Shown piece after piece: positions 23,351 through 34,264 of a stretch of DNA of 64,000 bases. Position numbers and translations under genes: made by a program. The DNA is taken from assembly GCA_031772625.1 (NCBI GenBank), contig CM062819.1, positions 1,230,671,070 through 1,230,735,069 of the forward strand, read 5' to 3'. The notes beneath the pieces are model-generated. The model was not told the DNA's origin. It worked only from the letters and a program-made list of their open reading frames with translations, and searched no databases. This stretch comes from Pinus tabuliformis (lineage: Eukaryota; Streptophyta; Pinopsida; Pinales; Pinaceae). The number at the start of each line of letters is the position of its first letter. Position 1 is the stretch's first letter.

Positions 23351-24584
23351 AGAAACAGGTTTTTCACCAAATTTTTGTAAATCGACCACAATTCAGCATT
23401 TTCAGAAAATTAATATATTTTCTCTAGCTGGGAAAGGAGTAGAAGAGGCCAACTCAGCAATCAAATGTTGCCACCAAGGCAGAACCAACAGATGTAGATG
23501 ACGGGGCTGAGCTAGCCACACCACGACAAGGCAGTACAGGGCATATTTCTCAGAATCAATGCAAAGCACCTGACAGGCCCAGTTGCCCCCAAAAGTCAAA
23601 GAGTTGCTGACAGAAGTGAACAGTCATTCATTGTTCATTTAAAGTAACAATAACTATTGCATCTACTATTCTTGAAATTTGGTAAAGACAGTTATTGAGA
23701 AAATGACTCATTGTTAAGATATTTTGTAAAACGATTGAATATATATCCCCACGCATAAAATTATTGGGGTTGTTGATTTTTCTTCTGCGAAGCTACACTG
23801 TAAATTCAGACTTTAATACAAGAAGCTAATGGAATTTCTCAAGTTCTGAGTTGTTTGAAGTGTTGTGATGGGATTGCTTGCTGCTACAGGATTCCTGCGC
23901 TATTTCATGTCACAATAAGTTTTCTGAAGCATGTTATTTTTTATTCCGCTCTTTCATAATCCACTTATGTTGTATGTTTCATAGGTTTAGCATTAGAGAA
24001 AAAGAATAGTTCAGGATTTGTTCATGCAACACCCTAAACTCAATCTCTTCTGTTATGAATGTTTTTCTTCAGAAATAGTTATAAATGTGAAATTCTTAAT
24101 TGCTTGCATTTACACTAAATCTTTCATAGTAAATACTGTTAAGGAATTATGATCTGCTCCTGAGTGATATTTCCTTTCTCCATATCACCAGCTTAGTGAA
24201 AGATTCTTAGTTGCCTTCTCACTGGTTGCAAATAGTCCATATTCCGCAATTTGAAGATTGTTTCATGAGTACCCATATGGCCCTGCAGTTTCATCACTCT
24301 CACTCAACACCTCAAACAACACATAATCACAGACTCCATTGCCCAATGGACTGAAACTCCTGAAGAGTACATTCTAGCTGTTAGAAGACATCATTCAACC
24401 AAAACTTTAAACAAAATTCAGTGCTTCAAAACTAGCCTAAAAACATTACTAAAACAAAGCTAAATTCTAAAGAGAGAGCCCTCTCTGATTGCAGGTAGGC
24501 TAGGACCTGTGATCCAAAGATTGGTCTGTAGTTACCTCGGCCGTATTCCCTTAGGAGTCAAAGGGAACAACCTGAGTGATAACA

Positions 24585-24589
24585 GATAT
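24585..24589. repeat. Target-site duplication, right copy (GATAT)
   Basis: Exact repeat of 3695-3699 immediately after the TAACA end of the 3' LTR. Confidence 0.95.
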
Positions 24590-25486
24590 GTCAATTTTAG
24601 TTAGAACAACTTGCATAATAGAGTCATTTTCGATTACCCAGCTTAGACCAATAGTTGATATTTCAAGCATAAATTTTTCGTTTGATATCGGATTCAAATG
24701 ATTCAAATTGGAAATGAAAATAGATTCATTTATTTATTTCCAATAGAATCATTTTTTGAAGAAAAGAAGAATTGATAGGTCAAATACTGTAAGGAACAGC
24801 CGGAAAGACATAGTTTTAAGGGTGCTGGTTTACAATAGACAGTCAGTATTTTGATCATAACTTCCCCGTACGATATCAAAAATGAGTGATTATAATTGTG
24901 TTGTAAACTAGATTCATAGGGTAATCTACCATAGAAATAGGTTTTAAAAATTCATTCGTTTAGGCCTCCAAAAACCGATTGTCCCAACTCTGTTCTTGAG
25001 CTGCCCGCTAGACACCCTGTCAATGTTTTGGTTCTAACTTTTTTGTTTCAAATCCAAATTGGGTGATTAAAATTGGGTTGAAAAGTATAAATCAAGGGAT
25101 ACTGAGTATAGAAATAGGTTTTAAAAATATTTCATTTTGTTCCCTCAAAACATAACTGTCCCGACTGTTTTTCCGGAAATTTCATCAAGCCCGCAAGCCA
25201 AAAAACATGATATTCAAGCATTTTTTCAAATTGGTGATAAAAATGAATATGAGTGTTTTTAGAACTATTATTTTCATTATAAATCATCTACATACATAAA
25301 TGAATTAAAAAAAAATTTATCACCGATGTTGATTTCCATAGCGTGTTGTAACAAAAAACAACTAGTTTTACATAAAAAAACAAAATGCATTTATTTATTC
25401 CCTTATTTATTTTATTTTCTACACTAACTATTTTGTTTTGAAAAATGAATATGACTACGTATATGAGTACTTCCAGTGGAGCCATC
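24590..25486. repeat. Degenerate tandem repeat, about 177-bp period
   Basis: The phrase ATAGAAATAGGTTTTAAAAA recurs at 24931 and 25108, 177 bp apart. It is embedded in a longer loosely repeated unit: a 'what-ever-TAACTT' opening, 'GGGTGATTA', 'CTCCAAAA' or 'CCTCAAAA', then 'TGTCCCAACT' or 'TGTCCCGACT'. Weaker relatives lie at about 24650-24850 and 25200-25340. No coding region is visible. Such repeats are common in 3' regions of plant Ty3/gypsy elements, but I cannot assign it. Confidence 0.5.
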
Positions 25487-27077
25487 TTCGAAATAGGGCT
25501 TCATGCATGCACATACCCAAATTTGAAAAATGCATATTAATGGATATTAGGGTATGAGAAGCCAACTTCCCTTGAAAAGATGGAGTCAAAAATTGTTGAA
25601 GTATGGAGCAATGCTGCAAACAAGTAATGGAGTGAAACCAATCTTCAATGTATCTGTTACTTTCTTGATTTCCCATAGCCATCGTATCATGAAGTTCTTG
25701 GGCTTTTAAAATGGTTTGTTGATGAATACTAAAAGAAACCTCATTTTCTTCGATAGCTTCTACAATTTTTGAATTTGAAGCATTCTAAATCTCATTGTAA
25801 GTTTTCTCTAATGGCGCATGTGAGATAGAATGGGTGGGAAGGGTGGGTAAATTTTGCAGTTCAACATTGTAAGCATGTTGTACTAGTTTATTGTGGTGAG
25901 GGTGTGGAATTAGTTGAGCAGGAAATTGTGTATGGAATGGAGCATTTTGATGATGTAGATGATTGGGTTGTGTGGATGGTTTTGATGGGCAAGCAAGATG
26001 TTGTGGAAGAGTTGGTGAAGAATATGGAGAATATGTTTGTGCTACAAGATGAGGGAGATTAGTCATGCAATCATAAGGTGAACCATGCCCAACTTGTAGA
26101 CAAGATTGGTGGTTATATTGAAATTGATATGGCTTCCCTAACACATTAGTATTCCTTAATGGATTGTGCAAGTAAGAGAATGGAGAAAAAGTGTTTTGAA
26201 CCATACCTGTAGGCCATGATTTCCATGCTTTTGACTTTTTTGCACCTTCCTCATCTCTTTGTTATGATACTTCCATTCTAGATAAGGAAGAATGAGTATC
26301 TATGAGATGCTCCTTTCTGTCATGAGAGCAAAACACTTCATCAAATTCTTGATTTTTATGAACCTACAAAACATCCAATTTTGCATTTAGAGAACTAATA
26401 AAATCAACTTTAAAATTTTCAAATAAAGCATTGATTTCAGCTCTTATATCTCCTATTCTTGTAGAAGATTTGGAAAACAAAGAACAAACATCTCTAGGAT
26501 TCTTACTAGCCTTCGAGATTCCTCTTGAATACCTTATGCACAATTCACAAACATCATCATATGACAACTGAAAAACATCACATTTTCCTATCAGATTTAA
26601 GAGTTCTAAAAATTCATCCTTGATCCCTTTAAGAATGAGTGTTTTTAAGATCTCTTTTTCCAAATGCTTATGTTTTGATTTTTGAAGGTTATAATGAAAT
26701 CAATCTACATAGTCCTCCAAGCTTTCATCTTCCCCTTGTATCATATCGAAAATATCTTCATTGGCCTTGCAATAGTCTTGGTACTTCTTCAAGAATATGT
26801 TCTTCATGTCCTCCCATGTTTGAATGCAATTCCCACCTAGGCTCATGAACCATCGAAGAGCTGCTCCTTTTAGAGTAAGAGGAAACACTTTTAACCTTTG
26901 ATCGTTAGTGTAATAATCATATCTTCTAAAAAGTATTTCGAACTCAAATAAGAATGTATCTAGATCTTCATTTGTCAAGACATGAAAATTTGGTAGAGAA
27001 GATGGGGGAATTATGTGCATTTGTGTCACTCCTCCTAGATCTTTGATAGGAAATTCAAAGTTAGAAATGTGAGCCAT
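25487..27077 (-). pseudogene. gag: gag region of the minus-strand gypsy fragment
   Basis: Starts at a minus-strand ATG at 27077: MAHISNFEFPIKDLGG. The gag core follows, LPNFHVLTNEDLDTFLFEFE, then LKVFPLTLKGAALRWFMSLG and WEDMKNIFLKKYQDYCKAN, typical of plant Ty3/gypsy gag. Next are LGLPK-type helical regions (ILKTLILKGIKDEFLELLNL) and a Pro/His/Gln-rich stretch (PTLPQHLACPSKPSTQPNHL). The region is broken. No zinc knuckle was found. Confidence 0.75.
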
Positions 27078-28499
27078 TACTTACCATAATAGAAGATGTT
27101 CTTCATGTGTTTCTTTGAGGCTCCTTCTTCAAATGTTCCTGTCAATCAGTTAGTGAAATGGGTGGTGCTTACATCACCACTTGAGAGAAATCATGAGATT
27201 TGTTTTTCAAAATTTCTATTTTTTTTTCTAGTCATTCACACAAAAAATCAAACATCTATTTCTACAGTTCTTTAACAGTTCTGTTGGAAAGCGGGCAGGG
27301 GAGCAAGGCTTTTGCATGCTCCGTATGCAGGTTCTTACCTTCCATTTTTAATACCCAATTCTTTCCTAACAGACACTCATCAAATGCACACGACTTTTTA
27401 AAAATGGCTACACTCTCCTCAGCAATAGGGCCAAAATGTCGAGCGATAAAAATGTGTCTTTTTAACTCCTAATTACCTTCACATTAATTGTCAAGCCAGG
27501 GACAACTTTTTATTTCAAGAGTGTACTCAGTTTGAGGCGGCTATTTACTCAAGAGTAATGTTATGAAAGATGTAGTACATTGCTCAAAATATAAGAGTAA
27601 ATGAATGCTTGAAATAAAATCTAATTCAAACAACAAGAAACTCAAATGCTCTATAATTAAATCATTCACTCACACAACCCTCAATTGAGGATACAGTAGC
27701 AATAACTCATTCCTCTAGAGATTGATACAATTGAAAAGGCACTCGAAAGAAAGATCATCAAACTGGGAACTAGACAGCATATGTCAATGTTCACTACAGT
27801 CTCAGACCTTCTGCACACCAAAGCAAAGATAATGCGAATAACAAGAAATGGAACAGCAGCTAGGAAATGTAACGACAACTAATTATTATAAACAACACCA
27901 CCTTAATCTACAAAAATAAGTGCAGCAAGTGTATCCTACAAAAATGAGATAGCAATCTTTACTCTAAGAATAAATCGGATAGCACACGATAAATAGAACA
28001 ACACTGATTAATGATAGAATATGGAACAACGCTAGAAAGTCAAATAGTAACTTAACACATGGCACACCTCAATAGTAATCTGATCTTGGTAATCCAATCA
28101 TCAACCTTAGTTATAAAGAATACGATTGTATTTTATAATGGAACAACGACGTCAATAGATTCAACAATCACAAGGAAATATAATCTCTAATATGAATTCA
28201 GTAATACCAATGGTCAAGTGTTACAACATAGCCATTCCATAATTGGACAACAACGGTATCCTGTAAAAGCCAGTTATATCAGTACTTAAAGAAACAACAA
28301 TGTGTTGCAGAGTTATGATGTCTCTGTCTCAGGAAACGGTATCACTTAATAGATCAAATGTAACAGAGCTGTGATGTAAAATAACAAAACATACCAGATT
28401 ACCAAATAAAGCTGATAATGAAAACCACGCATGAACTACATATATAATATACAGCAGCAGCACAATCCACCAGAGGCTGGGCCCTTAGCCGCCAGCAGA
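27078..28499 (-). other. Leader between gypsy LTR and gag
   Basis: About 1.4 kb of non-coding sequence between the LTR and the gag ATG on the minus strand. Long leaders are usual in OTA-group gypsy elements. The first bases after the LTR (minus strand TCTGC then TGGCGGCTAAGGGCCC) may hold the primer site, since TGG at +6 is expected. I cannot name the matching tRNA. Confidence 0.45.
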
Positions 28500-29379
28500 T
28501 GTTGCTAGGCTACTTCAGACGAGAGGAATGAACAACAACCCTTTTATTTATTCATCATCAAACTATGAAATCATTACAACAGCTAAAGCTTTGAGAATTA
28601 CAACATGCCATAATCTCTTTTTCCTCCTATTCTATCCTATCCCATTATCATTCTTGAATTTCCAATTCTAAATCCTCAATTCTCCCTCATTTTTCCATCA
28701 TCTTTCCCCCCTCATCTCTGATCTCTATTTTCATTTAAATAGAGAGAGATCAGAGAGAAGTTACAATAAAGATAAGTACAACATGATTTATATTACAAAA
28801 TTGGATTGTTTCCAACCAATTGATCACAAGAAAATATATTACCATCTACCTTTCAACAAGAGCAAGGCGAATTTGGCTTTGCAGCTGAGATTTGGGGAAA
28901 TGGCCACACAGCAAATCTGAGAAAATAGTGCTCAAATAACCCTGCGTTTCTCTCAATAAAAGTCGAATTTGGCCAACGGTTCTCTATTAAGTTAATTGGG
29001 TCCATTCTGGACAAAACCCATGTTTCGGATTTTCCAGATTCTGCTTCATTTGCTCAAAATCTCAACCGCAAAACTGTCACTTCTTATTCCAGTGAATTTC
29101 TGAGTTGGCACTTTTAATGATCAAATCTTCAATCTGGAAATTATCGTAGAGGCTAAAAATGGTGAATAATGTTACAACTGATTTATTAAAACTATCATTG
29201 ATAAAATCATACATAATCATCAATTTATTAGAAACAAAGGAGAATAAATAATATTCATTCATAAGAGCATAAATTATTATAAAATGGATTTAGTAATATA
29301 TTATAATAAATGACATGATAAAGAAGAATAAAAATGGATGAAATAAGTGTTAAAAAGTGGTCGTATTCACAGCCCAACA
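28500..29379 (-). repeat. LTR of the minus-strand gypsy fragment (880 bp)
   Basis: On the minus strand it starts TGTTGGGCTGTGAATACGAC at 29379 and ends CCTAGCAACA at 28500, giving TGTTG/CAACA terminal inverted repeats. It is the only LTR copy seen in the window. Its start abuts the clipped 5' LTR of the copia element to the right, separated by only a few bases. Confidence 0.75.
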
Positions 29380-29382
29380 CCC

Positions 29383-29508
29383 GGTTTTGGAATCCAGTGG
29401 GAAAATCTCTGTGTATATGTGTTTTATGTGTTATGCTCTCGCATTGTTTATTTTTCTGTGTTTTAGAATTCGTATGTAGGTAATTTCTGTACGGGGTTAA
29501 AACCTACA
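29383..29508 (+). repeat. Partial 5' LTR of the Tork-like copia
   Basis: Matches the last 126 bp of the 3' LTR (33910-34035), ending TTAAAACCTACA just before the primer site. Confidence 0.88.
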
Positions 29509-29510
29509 TT

Positions 29511-29522
29511 TGGTATCAGACC
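29511..29522 (+). other. Primer binding site (tRNA-Met)
   Basis: TGGTATCAGACC two bases after the 5' LTR end. TGGTATCAGA is the classic initiator tRNA-Met primer site of plant copia elements. Confidence 0.88.
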
Positions 29523-29631
29523 TATTTTTTGCTTCAAGGGGACGCATTTGTTGCTGAGGGGTTTCGCTTGGGCCTGTGGTAGACCCTGTTTAGTGGGAGA
29601 TCTGTGAGATCGTTTCTGGTGGTGAAAGAAG

Positions 29632-30440
29632 ATGGCGAGCGGTGGAAAGATAGATATCGAGAAATTTAATGGTCAGAGTTTTAAGTTGTGGAAAATCAAG
29701 ATGGAGGATCTGTTGGTGGATAATGATCAGTGGATCGCGGTAGATCTAGGTACTAAACCAATGGGAGTGACCGATGAAGAATGGAAGAAGTTGGATCGGA
29801 AGGCAAAGAGCACAATACGATTGTGTGTCTCAGATTCAGTATTGCTAAATGTATCAAGGGAACCTACGGCAAAGGCTTTGTGGGACAAGTTAGGGACTTT
29901 GTACCAATCTAAGTCTCTGGTGAATAAACGATTCTTACGGAAAAAGTTGTATAACCTGAGGATGAAAGATGGAGACTCAGTGATAGAGCATCTGAATGCA
30001 TTTAATACTGTGGTAAGTTAGTTAGCATTTGTTGATATTAAAATTTCAGATGAAGATAAGTGCATCAGTTTGTTGTGTTCTCTACCAGATTCATGGGATA
30101 GTCTGGTTATTGCAATAGGTAGCAATGCAACTGCCTTGCATTTTGATGAAACTGTCTCATCCTTTCTAATGGAGGGGATGAGACAGAAAAATATGGAGAG
30201 CCAGAATGGTGATGCCTTGTCTGTACGAGGATAGTCCTAGAACAGAAACAAAAATAAGTCATCGAGTGGGAGATCTAAATCTAGAGGGAGATCTAAATCT
30301 CCAGGAAAACCTGTAAAGGTGGTGTGCTAGAAATGTGGAAAGAAATGGCACTTCAAAAGGGACTGTAAATCTCAAGCTCCTGATAAACAAAAGGGATCTG
30401 ATGATGCTCCTTCTACAGAGGCGAAAACCACCTCAGATGA
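29632..30440 (+). pseudogene. gag: gag of the Tork-like copia
   Basis: Starts MASGGKIDIEKFNGQSFKLW, the UBN2-type copia gag, followed by ALWDKLGTLYQSKSLVNKRF and LRKKLYNLRMKDGDSVIEHL. A zinc knuckle (KCGKKWHFKRDC) lies near 30335-30365 after a Ser/Arg/Lys-rich segment. The order and wording follow Tnt1 gag closely. Interrupted. Confidence 0.85.
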
Positions 30441-31989
30441 AGGTGGGGATGTGTACTTAGCTTCTTCAAGTACACATGTAGATCATGAAGCATGGTTGAT
30501 TGGCTCAGGTGCATCCTTTCACTTCACTCTCCATAGAGAGTGGTTCTACGAGTATGAGAAATATGATGGTGGTGATGTCTTCTTGGGGGATGACAGAAAG
30601 GCTAGAATCATTGGTCGCGTAAAAGTAAAGTTGAAGTTGCAAGGTGGAAGGGTTAGAACACTTCTAGGTGTTCTACATATTCCTGCATTGGCCAGAAATC
30701 TGATTTCTGTAAGCAAGTTGGATGACGCAGGTGTAAAAACAATGTTCGAGAAGGATACCTGCAAGATGGTTTAAGGAGCACTGGTATTGATGCGGGGAGT
30801 TCGGATTGGAAATCTGTACAAGCTGCAAGGTAGCACTATTGTTGATGGGTGCAACAGTTCTGTGGTTCTTGAAAGGGGAGCAAAAAATCTAGTCGTCTCT
30901 GGAGAGAGGACCATGCTATGGCATCAAAGGCTTGGACATATTGGAGAGAAGGGCCTTCGAATACTTCATGGTAAAGATATGGTAGAAGGTATGAGTAATA
31001 GCTCTCTGGATTTTGATTTTTGTGAAAATTGTGTATATGGGAAGCAGAATCGGGTGAGTTTCCCCTCTGGTAGTAAGAGGGCGAAACATATATTAGAACT
31101 TGTGCACAGTGATGTGTTTGGATCTGTGAAGGTTCCATCACTGGGTAAGTCTGTGTACTATGTATCATTTATAGATGACTTCTCAAGGAATACATGGATA
31201 TATTTCCTTCAGAAGAAATTTGAAGTCTTTGACAGGTTTAAAGAATTTAAGGCTCTAGTGGAAAACTAGACAGAGAAGAAGATAAAGGTGCTGAGGACAG
31301 ATAACGGTGGAGAGTTTTGCAGTAAGGAATTTGAAGAATTCTATAAGAAGTGTGGTATAGCACGATAGAATACTACTCCATATACACCTTAGCAAAATGG
31401 ATTTGTAGAAAGAATGAATAAGACGTTGATGGAAAGGGCAAGAAGCATGCTCAGTGGTGTGGGGTTAGGATAGGAATTTTGGGCAGAGGCGGTGGATACT
31501 GCATGTAACCTGCTTAACAGGTCACCTTCATCAGCGTTGGAGGATAAAACTCCACAAGATGTATGGACTGGTAAGAAACCCTCTCTTTCACATTTGAGGG
31601 TATTTGGATGTGATGCATATGTACATGTTCCAAAGGAGAAACGAACCAAGTTGGATAGTAAATCTAAAAAGTGCATCTTTATTGGGTATAAGGATGGTTT
31701 AAAGGGTTATAAGCTTTGGAACCCAGTCACACGAAAGGTTGTGTACAGCCAAGATGTGGTGTTTAGAGAGGTGAAAGATGTTATTAAACATGAAGTACAA
31801 TGAAAGGAACCTGAGAAGATAGAGTTTGAGCTAAAGGAGGAAGAATCAAACTCTACAGTAAAGGAAGAATCAGAAGATGAAGAGCCACAAACTTCGACTG
31901 TGAGAAGATCAGTTCGAGAAAGAAGGAAAACTAAAAGGTATCGTCCATCTACTTTCTGTTCAAATTTTTCTTTATATATTACTGACGAT
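30441..31989 (+). pseudogene. Protease and integrase of the Tork-like copia
   Basis: The protease motif zone AWLIGSGASFHFT is followed by LHIPALARNLISVSKLDDAG. The GAG-pre-integrase domain (MLWHQRLGHIGEKGLRILHG, with C-X2-C in FCENCVYGKQNRVSFPSGSK) comes next. The integrase core includes HSDVFGSVKVPSLG, FIDDFSRNTWIYFLQ, VLRTDNGGEFCSKEFEEFY and ERMNKTLMERARSML. The C-terminal part, LRVFGCDAYVHVPKEKRTKL then FIGYKDGLKGYKLWNPVTRK, matches Tnt1. Interrupted several times. Confidence 0.88.
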
Positions 31990-33559
31990 GATCCCTGAAC
32001 TGTGAAGGAAGTAGTAGATTCAGAGGATGGAAAACTCTGGAGAGAGGCCATGGTTGATGAAATGGCATCTTTGCACAAAAATGAGGCTTGGGATCTGGTG
32101 GAGTTTTCAGCTGGAAGGAAACCCATTGGCAGCAAATGGGTGTTCAAAAAGAAGACAAATGCAGAAGGATAAATACAAAGCTCGGTTGGTAGCAAAAGGT
32201 TATTCCCAAGTGCCAGGAATTGATTTTGGTGATATTTTTTCTCCTGTTGCCAAGGTAACTTCTATTAGATTACTTTTATCTATTGTTGTTGCTTTTGATT
32301 TTGAGGTAGAACAGATGGATGTGAAAACAATATTTCTTCATGGGGATCTGGAAGAGGAAATCTACATGAAGCAACCTGAAGGCTTTGCAGCAAAGGGTAA
32401 GAAAGAACTGGTATGAAAGTTAAAGAAGTCTCTGTATGGGTTAAAACAGTCACCAAGGATGTGGTATCAGAAATCTGATACATTTATACGGGGACTTGGC
32501 TTCACCAGAAGCAAAGAAGATCATTGTGTGTATTTTAAATTAATTGGTGACTGTATTATTTATCTGGTCTTGTATGTGGATGATATGTTGCTGGTTGGAA
32601 ATGACAAAGAAATTATCCAGGATTTGAAAACCCAATTGTCCTCCAAATTCGACATGAAAGATCTTGGTGCTACAAACTATATTTTGGGCATGGAAATTAA
32701 AAGAGATCGGGTAAAGAGGAAGATATGGTTAAACCATAGGAAGTATGTTGAGACAATACTGCAGAGGTTTAATGTGCAGGATAGTAAACCGGTGAAGGTT
32801 CATATTCCTGTAGGTGTGAGGTTATCTGCTGAACAATGTACCAAGACACAAGAAGAGGAAGAGGACATGTCCCATGTTCCATATGCAAGTTTATTCTGTA
32901 GCCTGATGTATGCAATGGTCTGTACTAGACCAGACATTGCACATGCAGTGGGAGTATTGAGCAGGTTTATGTCAAAACCAGGAAAGGAGCATTGGACAGC
33001 AGTAAAGCGGGTTTTTAGGTATTTGCGTGGCACTAGTGATTATGGTCTGTGCTACCAAGGAAGACCAGGATTCGATAGAGTGTTGGATATTCATGGCTTT
33101 GTTGATGCAGACTGGGCTAGAGATTTGGATCAGAGAAGATCTACAAGTGGGTATGTGTTTAACCTGTTTGGAGGTGCAGTTAGTTGGATGAGTAAGAAAC
33201 AATATGTAGTGGCACTATCAACTACAGATGCAGAATACATGGCAGCCACTCATGCAAGAAAGGAAGCAGTTTGGTTGCAGAGATTGTGTTCAAGTATGGG
33301 GTTAGTACAGGAAGCTATAAGGATAGACTGTGATAGACAAAGTGCAATTTTCTTGGCAAAGAACCCTGCATATCATTCAAAGACAAAGCACATTAATGTT
33401 CAGTATCACTTTGTGAGGGATATGATAGAAGACAAAAAGGTGTTGCTGGTAAAGGTGGACACTTTGAAGGATACTGTAGATGCATTGACAAAATCTGTGA
33501 GCTCTGAGAATTTCTCTTGGTGTAGAGAGAAAATGGGCATTTCAGGGCTGGGAAAATGA
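31990..33559 (+). pseudogene. Reverse transcriptase and RNase H of the Tork-like copia
   Basis: The N-terminal RT includes [20 protein letters not shown], then [20 protein letters not shown] and [20 protein letters not shown]. The catalytic box LVLYVDDMLLVGN is near 32565-32605. The long open frame 32459-33559 continues through DLGATNYILGMEIKRDR into RNase H (HGFVDADWARDLDQRRSTSG, then STTDAEYMAATHARKEAVWL and KTKHINVQYHFVRDMIEDKK). Family-typical for copia. Mostly open in its second half, broken in the first. Confidence 0.9.
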
Positions 33560-33608
33560 CTAAGCTCTCTTGTGGCCCCCTATGGAAAGAAAACAATAGG
33601 TGGGAGAA

Positions 33609-34035
33609 TGTTGGGTTGTGTTATATTCTTTCCACATAGTTAACAGGGGGTTTGAAGGGCACCTGTAACCCCACTTTATGGGGTCCAGGGCAGCGCCCCG
33701 GAAAATTTTGGTTTTGGACCCTATGTTAGGTTGGGAAGACCCACCTATGGTTTTGTGCATGATTTTCGCACATGTTTTTTGGACGCGATGGTTTTCGGTC
33801 CATGTTATTGGACGTGATGGTTTTCGGTCCATGGTATTGGATGCTTCGAAATGTATAAATATGTATCGTAACATTGAAAGGAACATAATGAAAAATCAAG
33901 CTGGTAGTCCTGGTTTTGGGATCCAGTGGGAAAATCTCTGTGTATGTGTTTTATGTGTTATGCTCTTGCATTGTTTATTTTTCTGTGTTTTAGAATTCAT
34001 ATGCAGGTAATTTCTGTACGGGGTTAAAACCTACA
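33609..34035 (+). repeat. 3' LTR of the Tork-like copia (427 bp)
   Basis: Starts TGTTGGGTTGTG just after a purine-rich tract (AGGTGGGAGAA) and ends CCTACA. A TATA-like TATAAATATG at about 33855 and CATAATGAAAA downstream fit an internal promoter region. Confidence 0.9.
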
Positions 34036-34264
34036 CTCAATACATTCCCCAGCAAGGGCCATGTATCCAGTGTACCTCTCAAGTGACCTCCTCTCTCTGC
34101 ACTGAGAAAATGGTGCTCCCATATTCTCTCTCGCATCCTCCAACAATCTATAAGCTTCTCTTGTGCGCTTTCGTCAATCTCTGGAAGACTTTGCTTGAGT
34201 GGATGTCTCCACTACTGGAACCTCTGCATGCGGCTGCTCGGTATCAGTCTAAGGCTCCTCCTCC

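Larger units (their letters stand above)
3700..24584 (+). mobile_element. Giant Tat/Ogre-like Ty3/gypsy LTR retrotransposon (20.9 kb)
   Basis: Full-length element: 5' LTR 3700-10812, interior 10813-17475, 3' LTR 17476-24584, bounded by GATAT target duplications. LTR ends are TGTTA...TAACA. The primer site resembles the tRNA-Arg type used by Tat/Ogre elements, and the interior encodes gag, aspartic protease, a second RNase H, RT, RNase H and integrase in that order. LTRs of about 7.1 kb are extraordinarily long, and most of their length is a coding region unrelated to gag-pol. By-eye LTR divergence is about 1.3% in the first kilobase and higher in the GC-rich promoter, around 2% overall. This implies insertion one to a few million years ago depending on the assumed plant rate. 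The element is broken: roughly a handful of interruptions in the interior, about four in the 5' LTR coding region and about nine in the 3' LTR one. The Tat/Ogre assignment rests on the primer site, the second RNase H and the overall size. Confidence 0.93.
17476..24584 (+). repeat. 3' LTR of the giant element (7109 bp)
   Basis: Direct repeat of 3700-10812 with the same TGTTA...TAACA ends and the same internal order of U3, GC-rich promoter, leader, coding region and tail. In the first kilobase I counted about 13 substitutions and two small length changes. The GC-rich promoter block shows more, mostly C/T and G/A changes. Its coding region (19730-23350) has more interruptions than the 5' copy. 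Confidence 0.95.
25487..29379 (-). mobile_element. Truncated minus-strand Ty3/gypsy element: LTR, leader and gag
   Basis: Read on the minus strand: LTR (29379-28500), untranslated leader (28499-27078), gag starting at 27077, and a Pro/His/Gln-rich gag tail to about 25490. No protease, RT or integrase is seen and the second LTR is not in the window, so only the 5' portion remains. The gag resembles the OTA (Athila/Tat/Ogre) group. Several interruptions are present. Confidence 0.75.
29383..34035 (+). mobile_element. Tork-like (Tnt1-related) Ty1/copia retrotransposon
   Basis: Parts: partial 5' LTR (29383-29508), tRNA-Met primer site (29511-29522), gag, protease, integrase, RT and RNase H (29632-33559), 3' LTR (33609-34035). 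The proteins resemble tobacco Tnt1 throughout, which places it in the Tork lineage. Over the 126 bp shared by both LTRs I count four substitutions and one 2-bp length change, about 3%, so it is moderately young. It is broken, with about eight interruptions. The first 300 bp of the 5' LTR are absent where it meets the gypsy LTR. Confidence 0.9.

Noticed and set aside
17465-25484. Shared GTGGAGCCAT at 17465-17474 and 25475-25484 as matching polypurine tracts
   Set aside because: A 10-base match is expected by chance many times in 64 kb, and the second site is not followed by an LTR.
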